Source: Bacteroidales bacterium
Lineage (GTDB): Bacteria > Bacteroidota > Bacteroidia > Bacteroidales > P3
Reading direction: 5' to 3'
Length of the DNA: 64,000 nt
Assembly: GCA_017480225.1 (NCBI GenBank)
Contig: JAFVBB010000004.1
Location: 237,696-301,695, forward strand
Shown: positions 40,484-48,639 of the stretch, in pieces
Layout: every line of letters begins with the position of its first letter
How positions within the stretch are numbered: position 1 is the first letter of the stretch
Program-made: the position numbers and the translations under genes
Notes under the pieces: generated by a model
Databases searched by the model: none
Told to the model about the DNA's origin: nothing
The model's input: only the letters and a program-made list of their open reading frames with translations

Positions 40484-42302
40484 TGTAGAGTTTGACGATG
40501 TACTTGAACTGGTCGTCGTCCCAGTACTCACGGAACTCCACGTCGACAGCAGCCTTGCGCTTGTACTCGTAGTCGTCGTCTATGGATGCCTGCAGGTTCT
40601 TCAGGCAATTGGTCTTGTCGCCAAGGCGGGCGTAGCAGATGGCGCGCAGATAGTTGACATCCTTGTTCTGGTCAAGGCAGCAGTCGAGGGTGCGGATGGC
40701 GGTGCCGACCTCGTCGGCCATCAGCTGTGCGAAGGCGAGGTTGTAGGTGCAAGGGCTGTCCTTGAGGGCTTTCTGCCCTTCCTCGTAGTTGCCGCGCTTC
40801 AGGTTGAGAATTGGGATGTTGGCTGCGGCATCGGTGCTGCCTTGCCGCTGCGCCTCCTCAAAGTAGTGCTTTGCCAATGTGTAGTCCTTGCGGCCCAGCA
40901 GCAGCAGTCCGGTGTTGTTCAGCACGTCGGGGTTGTGGGGGTTGAGGTCGCGGGCCACTTTGAGGTAACGCTCGGCCTCGTCGTAATCGTCAAGGTAGAA
41001 GGCCACGGCGCCGGCGTTGTTCCATGCTGCCCACTCTTGCGGGTGGTTCTCGGTGGCCCATTTGTAGTACTTCATCTTTGTGTCGTAGTTGTAGTTGATG
41101 TAGGCGGTGTACATCAGCTCGTCGAAGCTCAGGCGCGCGGGGTTGATGGAGGCCTGTTTGGCCAACTCGGCGTCGGTTTTGCGGGCTTCGCTGTAGTAGA
41201 GCGCAATCTGGGCGCGGCGCAGGTTGGGGAATATCTCGTCGTTCAACTCGCTGTACACCTCGGCCATGTTGCGTATCATTTGCTCACGCTTGACAAGGTT
41301 TTGCTGAGTCTCCACAATGTTTACGATGGCGTGGCGGTCCTGTATGTCGCTCTGCTCCACCATGACTACGAAGTGAACCCAGTCTTCGCCCGAGGCGCGT
41401 GTGGTGATGATGAGTTGTTTGCGCTGTTCGTACTTGTAGTATTCCACATCCTTGGCTTTGGCGCGGCGTGCCATGACGGTGAGCACCTCGTCCAGTATGC
41501 GGTTAAGCTGCGCGGTGGCCACGTCGGCGCGGTTCTTCGACACGCCCACGTTGCCGCTCTCCTCGCCTTCGGGCGACGCCCACCCGGTGATGCTGATCTG
41601 TTTTGGCAGTCCCTGCTCAAGCATAACCCTTTTCAGATGCTGCAGTTGCTCTGCCGCGCCGAAGGTCTGGTTCATGGAGAAGTTCCAGTCGAGTACCGAC
41701 GTGCCTCCCTCAAAGTATATGTCGGCTGTCTCCACGATGCCCTGCGTCTTGTTGTAGTTGATGGGCGATATGGAGATGTTGCCCTTGATGTCGACCCACG
41801 ACGAGGTGTTGTTCACACCGTCGGAGAGCAGCACCGTGCCGAACTCCAGTCCACGGTTGTCGCGCACCACCTCGTCGGCGAAGCGGGCATCCTCGTTGGT
41901 GGCCGGCGCGCTGTAGCCCACCGGGTTGAGTGTCAACCGGCCGGTTTCCATACCAGGCTTGAAGTCGAACATGTCGCTGTACGTGAAGCGGCCGCCGTTG
42001 CTGTAGTTCACTGTAGTGCCGTCGCCGCTCACGTTCTCGCCCTTCAGGGTCAGCGGCTCAAGCGCGATGTCGCCCCCTTCCCAGTGGAAGACCGGCTGCA
42101 GGAACATGGCGCAGTTCTTGGCGAAGTACTTCTCCGGCACCGAGCCGGTGAACTTCACCACCACCTTCTCGTCCATTGTCTCAATGGGGTTGGGGTTCGC
42201 CGCATAGCGCACCTTGCCCGCGTTGGATTGCATTTTTTTCAGTCCATTGCAGCTTGTCAATGCCATGCTGGCGGCGAGCAACAGCAAAACTATTCGCTTC
42301 AT
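40476..42302 (-). CDS. large lipoprotein with OmpA-like and TPR regions
   Basis: 608 aa. Lipoprotein signal with lipobox LTSC (Cys 18). Residues about 40-200 are beta-rich. A middle region resembles OmpA C-terminal domains (ISITGWASPEGEESGNVGVSKNRADVATAQL, about 230-262), which would grip peptidoglycan. From about 395 there are tetratricopeptide repeats (WAAWNNAGAVAFYLDDYDEAERYL, NPDVLNNTGLLLLGRKDYTLAKHY). I read it as an outer-membrane-anchored scaffold that binds the cell wall and partner proteins. It has its own promoter at 42390 and is cotranscribed with pssA, queA and the comF-like gene. Confidence 0.75.
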   Translation of the reverse strand: MKRIVLLLLAASMALTSCNGLKKMQSNAGKVRYAANPNPIETMDEKVVVKFTGSVPEKYFAKNCAMFLQPVFHWEGGDIALEPLTLKGENVSGDGTTVNYSNGGRFTYSDMFDFKPGMETGRLTLNPVGYSAPATNEDARFADEVVRDNRGLEFGTVLLSDGVNNTSSWVDIKGNISISPINYNKTQGIVETADIYFEGGTSVLDWNFSMNQTFGAAEQLQHLKRVMLEQGLPKQISITGWASPEGEESGNVGVSKNRADVATAQLNRILDEVLTVMARRAKAKDVEYYKYEQRKQLIITTRASGEDWVHFVVMVEQSDIQDRHAIVNIVETQQNLVKREQMIRNMAEVYSELNDEIFPNLRRAQIALYYSEARKTDAELAKQASINPARLSFDELMYTAYINYNYDTKMKYYKWATENHPQEWAAWNNAGAVAFYLDDYDEAERYLKVARDLNPHNPDVLNNTGLLLLGRKDYTLAKHYFEEAQRQGSTDAAANIPILNLKRGNYEEGQKALKDSPCTYNLAFAQLMADEVGTAIRTLDCCLDQNKDVNYLRAICYARLGDKTNCLKNLQASIDDDYEYKRKAAVDVEFREYWDDDQFKYIVKLYND

Positions 42303-42389
42303 AGTATACTACATTCAGTTGTTTATACACTTGCATACCACACGTTTGCAACGGCGCGTGGGCACCGGCGCGACGTGTCTGTCCGACTG

Positions 42390-42397
42390 CAAATATA
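42390..42397 (-). promoter_or_regulatory. promoter -7 box of the TPR lipoprotein-pssA-queA operon
   Basis: TATATTTG on the minus strand, with the T-rich complement of ACGACTTTTTTTTG upstream. The leader to the ATG at 42302 is about 80 bases. Confidence 0.6.
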
Positions 42398-42434
42398 CGA
42401 CTTTTTTTTGATTGCGCCGAAAAAAGGGCAACCG

Positions 42435-44384
42435 CTACTTCTTGTCGAGCACGTCGTACTGCGAGTTGTTCGACTTGTACTCAGGCACAATCCGCTTCAT
42501 CATGCGCACGGTCTCCATGTTGTCGAATTGGCGGCTTGTGTCTATCAGTTTGTCAACCCACCATGTCACCTGTTCGAAGTCGTATTCCCTCACCTGGGCT
42601 ATCCTTATCTTCTCGTGGAACGACGGCTTGGTGTTCTCCTTCTCGTTGAGAACCTCCTCGTAGAGCTTCTCACCTGCGCGGAGGCCGGTGTAGCTCACCT
42701 CCACGCCGCTTGCCCCGGCCAGCCGTATCATCCTGTGCGCCAAGTCGGCAATCTTCACCGGTTGCCCCATGTCGAAGACGAATATCTCGCCGCCGTTGCC
42801 GTTGGTGCCCGCCTCGAGCACCAGCTGGCAGGCTTCGGGTATGAGCATGAAGAAGCGCACTATGTCGGGGTGCGTCACCGTGACCGGGCCTCCATTCCTT
42901 ATCTGCTCGCGGAAGAGGGGTATGACCGAGCCATTGCTGCCCAGCACATTGCCGAAGCGCGTGGTGACAAACTGGGTGGACTGGCTCTTCTTGTTGAGCG
43001 ACTGCACGTAGATTTCGCAGATGCGCTTCGAGCACCCCATCACATTGGTGGGGTTCACGGCTTTGTCGGTGGAGACCATCACGAACTTGGCCACGCCGTA
43101 TTTCACGCTCAGGTCGGCCAGTATCTTGGTGCCCTCCACGTTGTTCATCACGGCCTCGCTGGGGTTGTCCTCCATCATCGGCACATGCTTGTAGGCTGCC
43201 GCGTGGAACACATACTCCGGCCGGAACAGGCTGAATATCTCCTCCATGCGGTCTTTGCGGCATATTGAGGTCACCACCGTCTCGGCGGGCACGCCGGGCC
43301 AGCGCTTGGCCATCATCAGGCGTATGTCGTGCTGCGGTGTCTCGGCCTGGTCGATGAGCATCATGGCCGAGGGGCCGCACGAGGCTATCTGCCTCACCAG
43401 CTCGGAGCCTATCGAGCCTGCCGAGCCGGTCACCAGCACGCGCCTGCCTTTCAGCTTCTCGGCCACGCGCTCCATGTCGACCTTTATCTCGTCGCGCGGC
43501 AGCAGATCCTCGAGCTGCACCTCCTTCAGTCTCACTGGCGACGCCGTGTCGTCGAAGTTCCATTCCTTGGCGTTCTCCACCATGTATATCTTCACCCCTT
43601 CGCCGATGAGTAGGTCCTGCAGCTCGGTGTTGCGGCGGAAGTCGCGGTTGCGCAGCGGCGACACCAGCACCGCGTCGATGCCGTGCTTGTGCACGGCGCC
43701 TCGCACCTCGTCGAGCGTCAGGTACACGTCCACGCCCATGAGCTGGTGCTTCCCGGCAGTGGCGTCGTGGGCGATGAAACCTTTCAACTGGAAGCGCTGC
43801 GGCTTCTCGGTGCGGATGTTCTTGGCAAGCCCCACTCCGCCCCCGCCCGAGCCGTAGATGAGGGTCTTGTGGGTGCGTTTGCTGGTGTAGGTGAGCTCGT
43901 AGAGGTTCTTTACCAGCACTCTCACGCAGAACATGATGACCGTGGTCACGGCGTAGATGCCCACTATCTCGCGCCCGGTCAGGTGGGCGAAGGCGCGCTC
44001 AGGCCATCGGTAGACCCAGTAGTGCAGCAGCAGCACGACCACCATGGCCGACAGGTTGGCGGCGGCCACGCGCGAAAGGTCGACAAACGACGAGTAGCGT
44101 ATTATCCCGGCATAGGTGTGGAACGTCTTGTAGAAAGCCACGCTCACAACGAGGTATATCAGCAGTATGTGCACCAGCGACCAGAAGTGCGTCAGGGTCT
44201 GCATTCCGTTGTGGAACAGGTAGTATACCATCAATCCCGACAGCATGAACACCACGCAGTCGAGTGCCAGTATGCACCAGTATGGCCACGCCGACCGTTT
44301 GAAGAACCAACGGAAGATTCTGTTCAGCATCCTTTTCATCCTAAATCCGAGTTTTTTGCGTTGGGGGGGGGTATTTGGTCTCAT
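42435..44384 (-). CDS. FlaA1/CapD-type nucleotide-sugar 4,6-dehydratase, membrane-bound
   Basis: 649 aa from ATG 44384, or 634 aa from ATG 44339; a run of nine C lies between these two starts. Four membrane helices (about 30-150), a CoA-binding-like domain (about 165-290, LIYGSGGGGVGLAKNI), then an extended SDR domain with VLVTGSAGSIGSELVRQI and VSTDKAVNPTNVMGCSKR, in which Met takes the place of the usual catalytic Tyr, as in WbpM. It makes 4-keto-6-deoxy UDP-sugars for capsule or O-antigen. It follows the UpxY-like antiterminator gene by 27 bases; no other surface-polysaccharide gene follows. Confidence 0.9.
   Translation of the reverse strand: MRPNTPPQRKKLGFRMKRMLNRIFRWFFKRSAWPYWCILALDCVVFMLSGLMVYYLFHNGMQTLTHFWSLVHILLIYLVVSVAFYKTFHTYAGIIRYSSFVDLSRVAAANLSAMVVVLLLHYWVYRWPERAFAHLTGREIVGIYAVTTVIMFCVRVLVKNLYELTYTSKRTHKTLIYGSGGGGVGLAKNIRTEKPQRFQLKGFIAHDATAGKHQLMGVDVYLTLDEVRGAVHKHGIDAVLVSPLRNRDFRRNTELQDLLIGEGVKIYMVENAKEWNFDDTASPVRLKEVQLEDLLPRDEIKVDMERVAEKLKGRRVLVTGSAGSIGSELVRQIASCGPSAMMLIDQAETPQHDIRLMMAKRWPGVPAETVVTSICRKDRMEEIFSLFRPEYVFHAAAYKHVPMMEDNPSEAVMNNVEGTKILADLSVKYGVAKFVMVSTDKAVNPTNVMGCSKRICEIYVQSLNKKSQSTQFVTTRFGNVLGSNGSVIPLFREQIRNGGPVTVTHPDIVRFFMLIPEACQLVLEAGTNGNGGEIFVFDMGQPVKIADLAHRMIRLAGASGVEVSYTGLRAGEKLYEEVLNEKENTKPSFHEKIRIAQVREYDFEQVTWWVDKLIDTSRQFDNMETVRMMKRIVPEYKSNNSQYDVLDKK
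44363..44371 (-). repeat. homopolymer tract C9 at the start of the dehydratase gene
   Basis: Nine C on the coding (minus) strand, five codons after the first possible ATG (44384) and before the second (44339). A change of one base would put the first start out of frame while leaving the second intact. Confidence 0.9.
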
Positions 44385-44411
44385 TGTTCTCGTGTTTTGT
44401 CGGTTGGAGGG

Positions 44412-45023
44412 TCATTCGATTGGTTGCACGTCCTCTGTGGGCAGCTCGGTGTAGACGTAGTGGCTGCTGCCCATCTCCACCTTGATGATGATGCACGACG
44501 ACTGCCCCACCTTCTCGAACCAGCCCTCCAGGCCTGCCAGCAGCCCGCGCAGCACGCGCACCCGCTGGTTCACCTTCAACTGCTCGGCCGTGAAGTGCAC
44601 AGGGTTGGGGGCGTGGCCCAGCATGTACTTCAGCTGCTCCATCTGTGGCTCGGGCACGTAGGCGAATGGCATCAGGCCGTTGGCGTCGAGGGCTGCGGCG
44701 CGGTTCTTCTGGAAGCGGTACACCCCCGAGAAGTTGAGCATGATGTCCATCAGCCGGGTCTCCTCGGTGTGGACGAACAGTTTGCCCGGCAGTATTATCC
44801 TCTCCACGACGCGGGTGTTGCGACTCTTGTAGCGGTGGGTCTCCGTCTGGCTGCACACAAACGTCTCGTAACCGAAGCGCGTCAGCGCTTGCCTCAGTGT
44901 GCGCTCGCGGGTGGGTTTGCACTCGGCAATGAACCACCTGGCGTCGCCTGTGGCGATGCCGGCCGCGCTTTTTGCGGCCTCCCCGGTGCCTGCCGGCATG
45001 ATTATCTCACTCTTTTTCAACAT
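44412..45023 (-). CDS. UpxY-like transcription antiterminator (NusG family)
   Basis: 203 aa. After about 28 residues the NGN domain begins with RWFIAECKPTRERTLRQAL, followed by ERIILPGKLFVHT and SGVYRFQKNR. The C-terminal region with QRVRVLRGLLAGLEGWFEKVG matches the KOW-like end. In Bacteroides, such proteins let RNA polymerase read through capsule operons by acting on their 5' leader. Here it is followed only by the dehydratase gene. A G9 tract ends nine bases before the ATG; the promoter box lies at 45140-45147, giving a leader of about 110 bases. Confidence 0.85.
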   Translation of the reverse strand: MLKKSEIIMPAGTGEAAKSAAGIATGDARWFIAECKPTRERTLRQALTRFGYETFVCSQTETHRYKSRNTRVVERIILPGKLFVHTEETRLMDIMLNFSGVYRFQKNRAAALDANGLMPFAYVPEPQMEQLKYMLGHAPNPVHFTAEQLKVNQRVRVLRGLLAGLEGWFEKVGQSSCIIIKVEMGSSHYVYTELPTEDVQPIE

Positions 45024-45032
45024 AATTGTTTA

Positions 45033-45041
45033 CCCCCCCCC
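45033..45041 (-). repeat. homopolymer tract G9 before the antiterminator start codon
   Basis: Nine G on the coding (minus) strand, ending nine bases before the ATG at 45023, where a Shine-Dalgarno sequence would lie. Slippage here would alter leader structure and spacing, not the protein. Confidence 0.9.
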
Positions 45042-45139
45042 GCCACGATATAACACTAATTCACTGGCGTTTGCAACATATCCAGACGCGACGTGCGCGC
45101 GCCCGGTATGCCGCTGCGGCAGTGAAGTAAAACATGATG

Positions 45140-45147
45140 CAAAGATA
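45140..45147 (-). promoter_or_regulatory. promoter -7 box of the antiterminator gene
   Basis: A perfect TATCTTTG on the minus strand in an AT-rich patch. Hairpin copy 6 lies about 100 bases upstream of it, in the same orientation, so it is not in this transcript unless a further promoter exists. Confidence 0.65.
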
Positions 45148-45248
45148 CAAACTTTTTCTGAACTGTGCGCCCGGCCGCAAACTTTTTTTTCGAGCGCGCC
45201 TTCCGGCTGCCGCGAGGTGTGGTGCCGCGCGCGAAAAACGCTCCAAGG

Positions 45249-45351
45249 CCACTTGTTTTTCGATTGATGTCCGATTGTTCTTCGATTGTTCTCCGATGCT
45301 AAATCGAAGAACAATCGAAGAACAATCGGAGAACAATCGAAGAACAGACGG
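45249..45351 (-). repeat. hairpin repeat element copy 6 (inverted orientation)
   Basis: Read on the minus strand: 103-bp core, left-arm order A-B-A-A, loop TAGC, right arm ATCGGAGAAC, AATCGAAGAAC, AATCGGACATC, AATCGAAAAAC, then AAGTGG in place of AGGCGG. The leader extends to about 45437 (GACATACAATAACTTAC, CACTGAAAACCAGCC, CCGTATCAACA). It lies in the 520-base gap between the divergent antiterminator and lipoprotein genes. The rest of the gap holds the antiterminator promoter, the G9 tract and the CACAATAAAA motif. Confidence 0.97.
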
Positions 45352-45508
45352 TGTTGATACGGTCCTGATGCTTTGCGGGGCTGGTTTTCAGTGTATTATG
45401 ATGGTTGGTTGATGTAAGTTATTGTATGTCAGTGCGAATAGTTGGCTGAATGTTGCCGCTTTCGCGCCGCGTTGTCCCGCGCCGTTTTCGAGCCGGAGGA
45501 GGGTGGCG

Positions 45509-45518
45509 CACAATAAAA
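45509..45518 (+). promoter_or_regulatory. CACAATAAAA motif upstream of the radical-SAM-linked lipoprotein gene
   Basis: CACAATAAAA is followed by GCGGGCGGCGTGCGTT, 25 bases before the ATG at 45544. It is nearly the same string as upstream of the DUF389 gene (minus strand, 29208-29199). No TAnnTTTG box is visible here. Confidence 0.4.
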
Positions 45519-45543
45519 GCGGGCGGCGTGCGTTGTATGTGGC

Positions 45544-46095
45544 ATGAAGATTAGATTTCTGAAGTTCAGACAATGGCTGCTGGTCACCCTCATGGGCGCC
45601 CTTGGGGTGTCGGGGTGCCACAGCGGAAAGAAGCTGGCCGAGCCGCAGCATGACGACACCCCGGTGGCTGTGCCCGACGACGAGCCCGCACGGCTGATGT
45701 ATGGTGTGCCGACGATGCAGTTCCGTGTGAGCGGACGCGTCACCGGCGAGGGCGGGCGCCCGGTGGGCGACATCAAGGTGAACCTGCTTGAGCGCGACAT
45801 GCCGCTTGACGACGCCAGCCTCGGCGACTACCCCGACGCCCTCGGGCGCTGGCTCGACGAGAACCAGGTGAGCACCGACGACGACGGGCGCTTCGAGCTG
45901 CGCGTCAGCGGCCGGCCTCAGCGCGAGGTGACCCTGCTGGTGCGCGACGCCGACGGCGAGCTCAACGGCAACTATGCCGACCAGCTGCTGCGCATGGAGG
46001 TGGCCGAGGGCGACATGGACCGCTCGCAGGCCGTCGGCATGTTCCAGGGCACGTTCCAAAAGGAGGTCAGCGTCAAGTTGAAGAAGAAGCAATGA
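45544..46095 (+). CDS. radical-SAM-associated lipoprotein
   Basis: 183 aa. Lipoprotein signal with lipobox VSGC (Cys 25). The mature part has an Ig-like/carboxypeptidase-regulatory fold pattern: FRVSGRVTGEGGRPVGDIKV, then STDDDGRFELRVSG and VTLLVRDADGELNGNY, ending in a basic strand VSVKLKKK. The stop overlaps the start of the radical-SAM gene by 4 bases. I recall this as the lipoprotein member of the rSAM/lipoprotein pair defined in NCBIfam (TIGR04133/TIGR04134). Whether the lipoprotein is the substrate or only a partner is unknown; apart from the lipobox Cys it has no cysteine. Confidence 0.75.
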   Translation: MKIRFLKFRQWLLVTLMGALGVSGCHSGKKLAEPQHDDTPVAVPDDEPARLMYGVPTMQFRVSGRVTGEGGRPVGDIKVNLLERDMPLDDASLGDYPDALGRWLDENQVSTDDDGRFELRVSGRPQREVTLLVRDADGELNGNYADQLLRMEVAEGDMDRSQAVGMFQGTFQKEVSVKLKKKQ

Positions 46096-47171
46096 GCCTG
46101 TCGCTCAAGCAACGGGCAGGACTCGAGCTGCAGCGGCGGCTGCGCCACACCGAGGCCCGCCTGCATCCGCTGCGCACGCTCTTTTGGGAGTGCACGCTGC
46201 GGTGCAACATGAGCTGCCGCCACTGCGGCAGCGACTGCCGTGTGCAACCCTCGGTGCCCGACATGCCTGCGGGCGACTTCCTGCGTGTGGTCGACAGCCT
46301 GTCGCCCCACGTGGATCCCCACCGCCTGTTCATCATCGTCACCGGCGGCGAGGCGCTGCTGCGCGACGACCTGGAGCAGGTGGGGCGGGAGCTCTATCGC
46401 CGCGAGTTTCCATGGGGCGTGGTGACAAACGGTTTCCTGCTCGACGAGAGGCGGCTCGACAGCCTGCTTGCCTCCGGTATGCACAGCATCACGGTGAGCC
46501 TCGACGGCATGGAGGCTGAGCACAACTGGATGCGCGGACATCCGCAGTCGTTTGCCCGCGCCGAGCGCGCCATCAGGCTGCTGGCGAGGCAGGGCGACGC
46601 GCTGTGGGACGTGGTCACCTGCGTCAACCCGCGCAACTACCCCCTGCTTCCGCAGCTGCGCGGGTGGCTCGAGGAGGCCGGAGTGCCGGCGTGGCGGCTG
46701 TTCAGCATCTTCCCCATGGGCCGCGCCGCCGCCGACCCGGGGCTGCAGCTCGACGACAGCAGCCTGCGCGGCCTGATGGACTTCATCGAGGGCTGCCGTC
46801 AGGACAGTGGCGAGGGCGGCATGGCCGTGAGCTACGCCTGCGAGGGGTTCCTCGGGCGCTACGAGGGGCGCGTGCGCAACCATCTCTTCCACTGCCGCAG
46901 CGGCGTCGACGTGGCCAGCCTGCGCTGCAACGGCGCCATCAGCGGCTGCACCTCGGTGCGCGGCAACATGGACCAGGGCAACATCTACGACGGCGACGAC
47001 TTGTGGCAGGTGTGGAACACACGTTTCGGCTCGATGCGCGACCGCTCTTGGGCGCGCAAGGGCGCGTGCGCCGGTTGCGAGGTGTGGCGCTACTGCGAGG
47101 GGTCGGGTCTGCACCTCTACGACGACGGCGGCAACCTGCTGACGTGCCATTACCGGCGCATAAACGGCTGA
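46092..47171 (+). CDS. radical SAM/SPASM protein of the rSAM/lipoprotein pair
   Basis: 359 aa. CX3CX2C motif at Cys 38, 42 and 45 (CNMSCRHC), with two further Cys close by (34 and 49). TGGEALLRDDLEQVG is the GGE segment that holds SAM, and TVSLDGMEAEHNWMRG follows. The C-terminal SPASM region has Cys in FHCRSG, LRCNGAISGC, CAGCEVWRYCEG and LTCHY, enough for two auxiliary clusters. SPASM enzymes typically modify peptides or proteins. Translationally coupled to the lipoprotein gene. No small precursor peptide gene is visible nearby. Confidence 0.85.
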   Translation: MSLSLKQRAGLELQRRLRHTEARLHPLRTLFWECTLRCNMSCRHCGSDCRVQPSVPDMPAGDFLRVVDSLSPHVDPHRLFIIVTGGEALLRDDLEQVGRELYRREFPWGVVTNGFLLDERRLDSLLASGMHSITVSLDGMEAEHNWMRGHPQSFARAERAIRLLARQGDALWDVVTCVNPRNYPLLPQLRGWLEEAGVPAWRLFSIFPMGRAAADPGLQLDDSSLRGLMDFIEGCRQDSGEGGMAVSYACEGFLGRYEGRVRNHLFHCRSGVDVASLRCNGAISGCTSVRGNMDQGNIYDGDDLWQVWNTRFGSMRDRSWARKGACAGCEVWRYCEGSGLHLYDDGGNLLTCHYRRING

Positions 47172-47194
47172 CTGTTGCCCTGTTAAATATTATG

Positions 47195-47226
47195 TTTGGC
47201 CGTTTGGCCTTTTTTTTGTACATTTG
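47195..47226 (+). promoter_or_regulatory. promoter of the CoA transferase gene
   Basis: TACATTTG at 47219-47226 and TTTG at 47195-47198 with 20 bases between. The leader to ATG 47259 is about 25 bases, so this gene is transcribed independently of the radical-SAM pair. Confidence 0.65.
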
Positions 47227-47258
47227 CGCCTCATAAAAGTACATAAAAACATCAACCT

Positions 47259-48563
47259 ATGGATTGGAAAGACGAATACAAGCGCAGGGTCACGACGCCC
47301 GAGGTGGCAATACGCGACATTCACGACGGCGACTGCATAGTGCTGGGGCACGCGGCGGCTGTGCCCAAGGCCATCCCCCACGCGCTGGCCGAGCATTGCG
47401 AGGAATACAGCGACGTGCTCGTGTTCCACATGACCACGCTGGGCGAGAACGAGCTGCTTCAGCCGCGCTGCTACGGCCACTTCCGCCACGTGAGTAACTT
47501 CTTGAGCGGCAATTCGCGCGATGTTGTCAACCATCAGCATGGCGACTTCTTCCCGGGCTACTTCCACGATGTGCCGCAGATGCTCGGCAACGAGATACGC
47601 TGCGACGTGGCGGTGTTCCAGGCCACCCGCCCCAACGCCGAGGGCTACTGCTCGCTCGGCGTGAGCTGCGACTATGCGCCCGCGGCCATTGAGCGTGCCC
47701 GCAAGGTAATCATCGAGGTGAACGACAAGATGCCCTTCACCTACGGCGCCACCACGGTGCATGTGTCGAAGATTGACCACATTGTGGAGTGCTCCTACGA
47801 CCTGCCTGAACTCCACTCCGCGGCTCCTACCGCCATCGAGGCGGCAATAGGCAAGCATTGTGCCTCACTAATCAGCGATGGCAGCACCCTTCAGCTCGGC
47901 ATCGGCGGCATACCCAACGCCGTGCTGTCTGAGCTGGGTGACAAGAACGACCTCGGCGTGCACAGCGAGATGTTCTCCGACGGCGTGGCTGAGCTGATGA
48001 AGAAGGGCATAATAAACGGCCAGCGCAAGTCGATGCACAAGGGCAAGGTCGTCACCACCTTCATCATGGGCAGCCGCGAGCTTTACGACTTCTGCGACGG
48101 CAACAAGGACATAGAGCTCTACCCGGTGGACTACACCAACGACCCGGTGGTCATCGCCAAGCAGTACCGCATGGTGAGCATCAACTCGTGCCTTGAGGTC
48201 GACCTGATGGGCCAGGTGTCGAGCGAGAGCATCGGTATGCGACAGTACAGCGGCATTGGCGGACAGGTTGACTTTGTGCGCGGCGCTTCGATGTCGCCCG
48301 AAGGCAAGAGCATCATCGCCATGCCCAGCACGGCGGCCAAGGGCACCATCTCGCGCATCAAGCCGTTCCTCACCCCCGGCTCTGCCGTGAGCACCACACG
48401 CAACGACGTGAACTACCTCGTCACCGAGTACGGCATAGCGCGTCTCAAGGGCTGCACCCTCCAGCACCGCGCCGAGCAGCTGATTGGAATTGCGCACCCC
48501 GACTTCCGTCCGATGCTCATTGAGGAATACGAGAAGCGTTTCCTCTGCAAATACGAGGGCTGA
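47259..48563 (+). CDS. acetyl-CoA hydrolase/CoA transferase family protein
   Basis: 434 aa, the length of the 4-hydroxybutyrate/butyryl-CoA:acetate CoA transferase branch. LQLGIGGIPNAVLSEL, the active-site block LGVHSEMFSDGV with the catalytic Glu 237, and YSGIGGQVDFVRGAS are diagnostic. It moves CoA between acyl-CoA and acetate, saving the thioester bond at the end of fermentation. It fits with the ferredoxin-dependent oxidoreductase, which makes acyl-CoA. Exact acyl group is not known. Confidence 0.88.
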   Translation: MDWKDEYKRRVTTPEVAIRDIHDGDCIVLGHAAAVPKAIPHALAEHCEEYSDVLVFHMTTLGENELLQPRCYGHFRHVSNFLSGNSRDVVNHQHGDFFPGYFHDVPQMLGNEIRCDVAVFQATRPNAEGYCSLGVSCDYAPAAIERARKVIIEVNDKMPFTYGATTVHVSKIDHIVECSYDLPELHSAAPTAIEAAIGKHCASLISDGSTLQLGIGGIPNAVLSELGDKNDLGVHSEMFSDGVAELMKKGIINGQRKSMHKGKVVTTFIMGSRELYDFCDGNKDIELYPVDYTNDPVVIAKQYRMVSINSCLEVDLMGQVSSESIGMRQYSGIGGQVDFVRGASMSPEGKSIIAMPSTAAKGTISRIKPFLTPGSAVSTTRNDVNYLVTEYGIARLKGCTLQHRAEQLIGIAHPDFRPMLIEEYEKRFLCKYEG

Positions 48564-48586
48564 CGAACATTAGAATATTAAAAAAC

Positions 48587-48626
48587 GTGTGCGCCTGGCT
48601 GCATGAGCTGGGCGCACACTTTTTTT
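48587..48626. terminator. terminator after the CoA transferase gene (convergent, shared)
   Basis: GTGTGCGCC (48587-48595) pairs with GGCGCACAC (48611-48619) and is followed by seven T; on the opposite strand the stem is followed by TTTTTTAATATTC. It lies between genes ending at 48563 (+) and 48640 (-). Confidence 0.85.
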
Positions 48627-48639
48627 ATAGTCCGGGCAA

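Noticed and set aside
40170-43268. Open frame of over 1000 codons on the + strand opposite pssA, the TPR lipoprotein and the dehydratase gene
   Set aside because: It crosses three real minus-strand genes and a promoter and has antisense composition.
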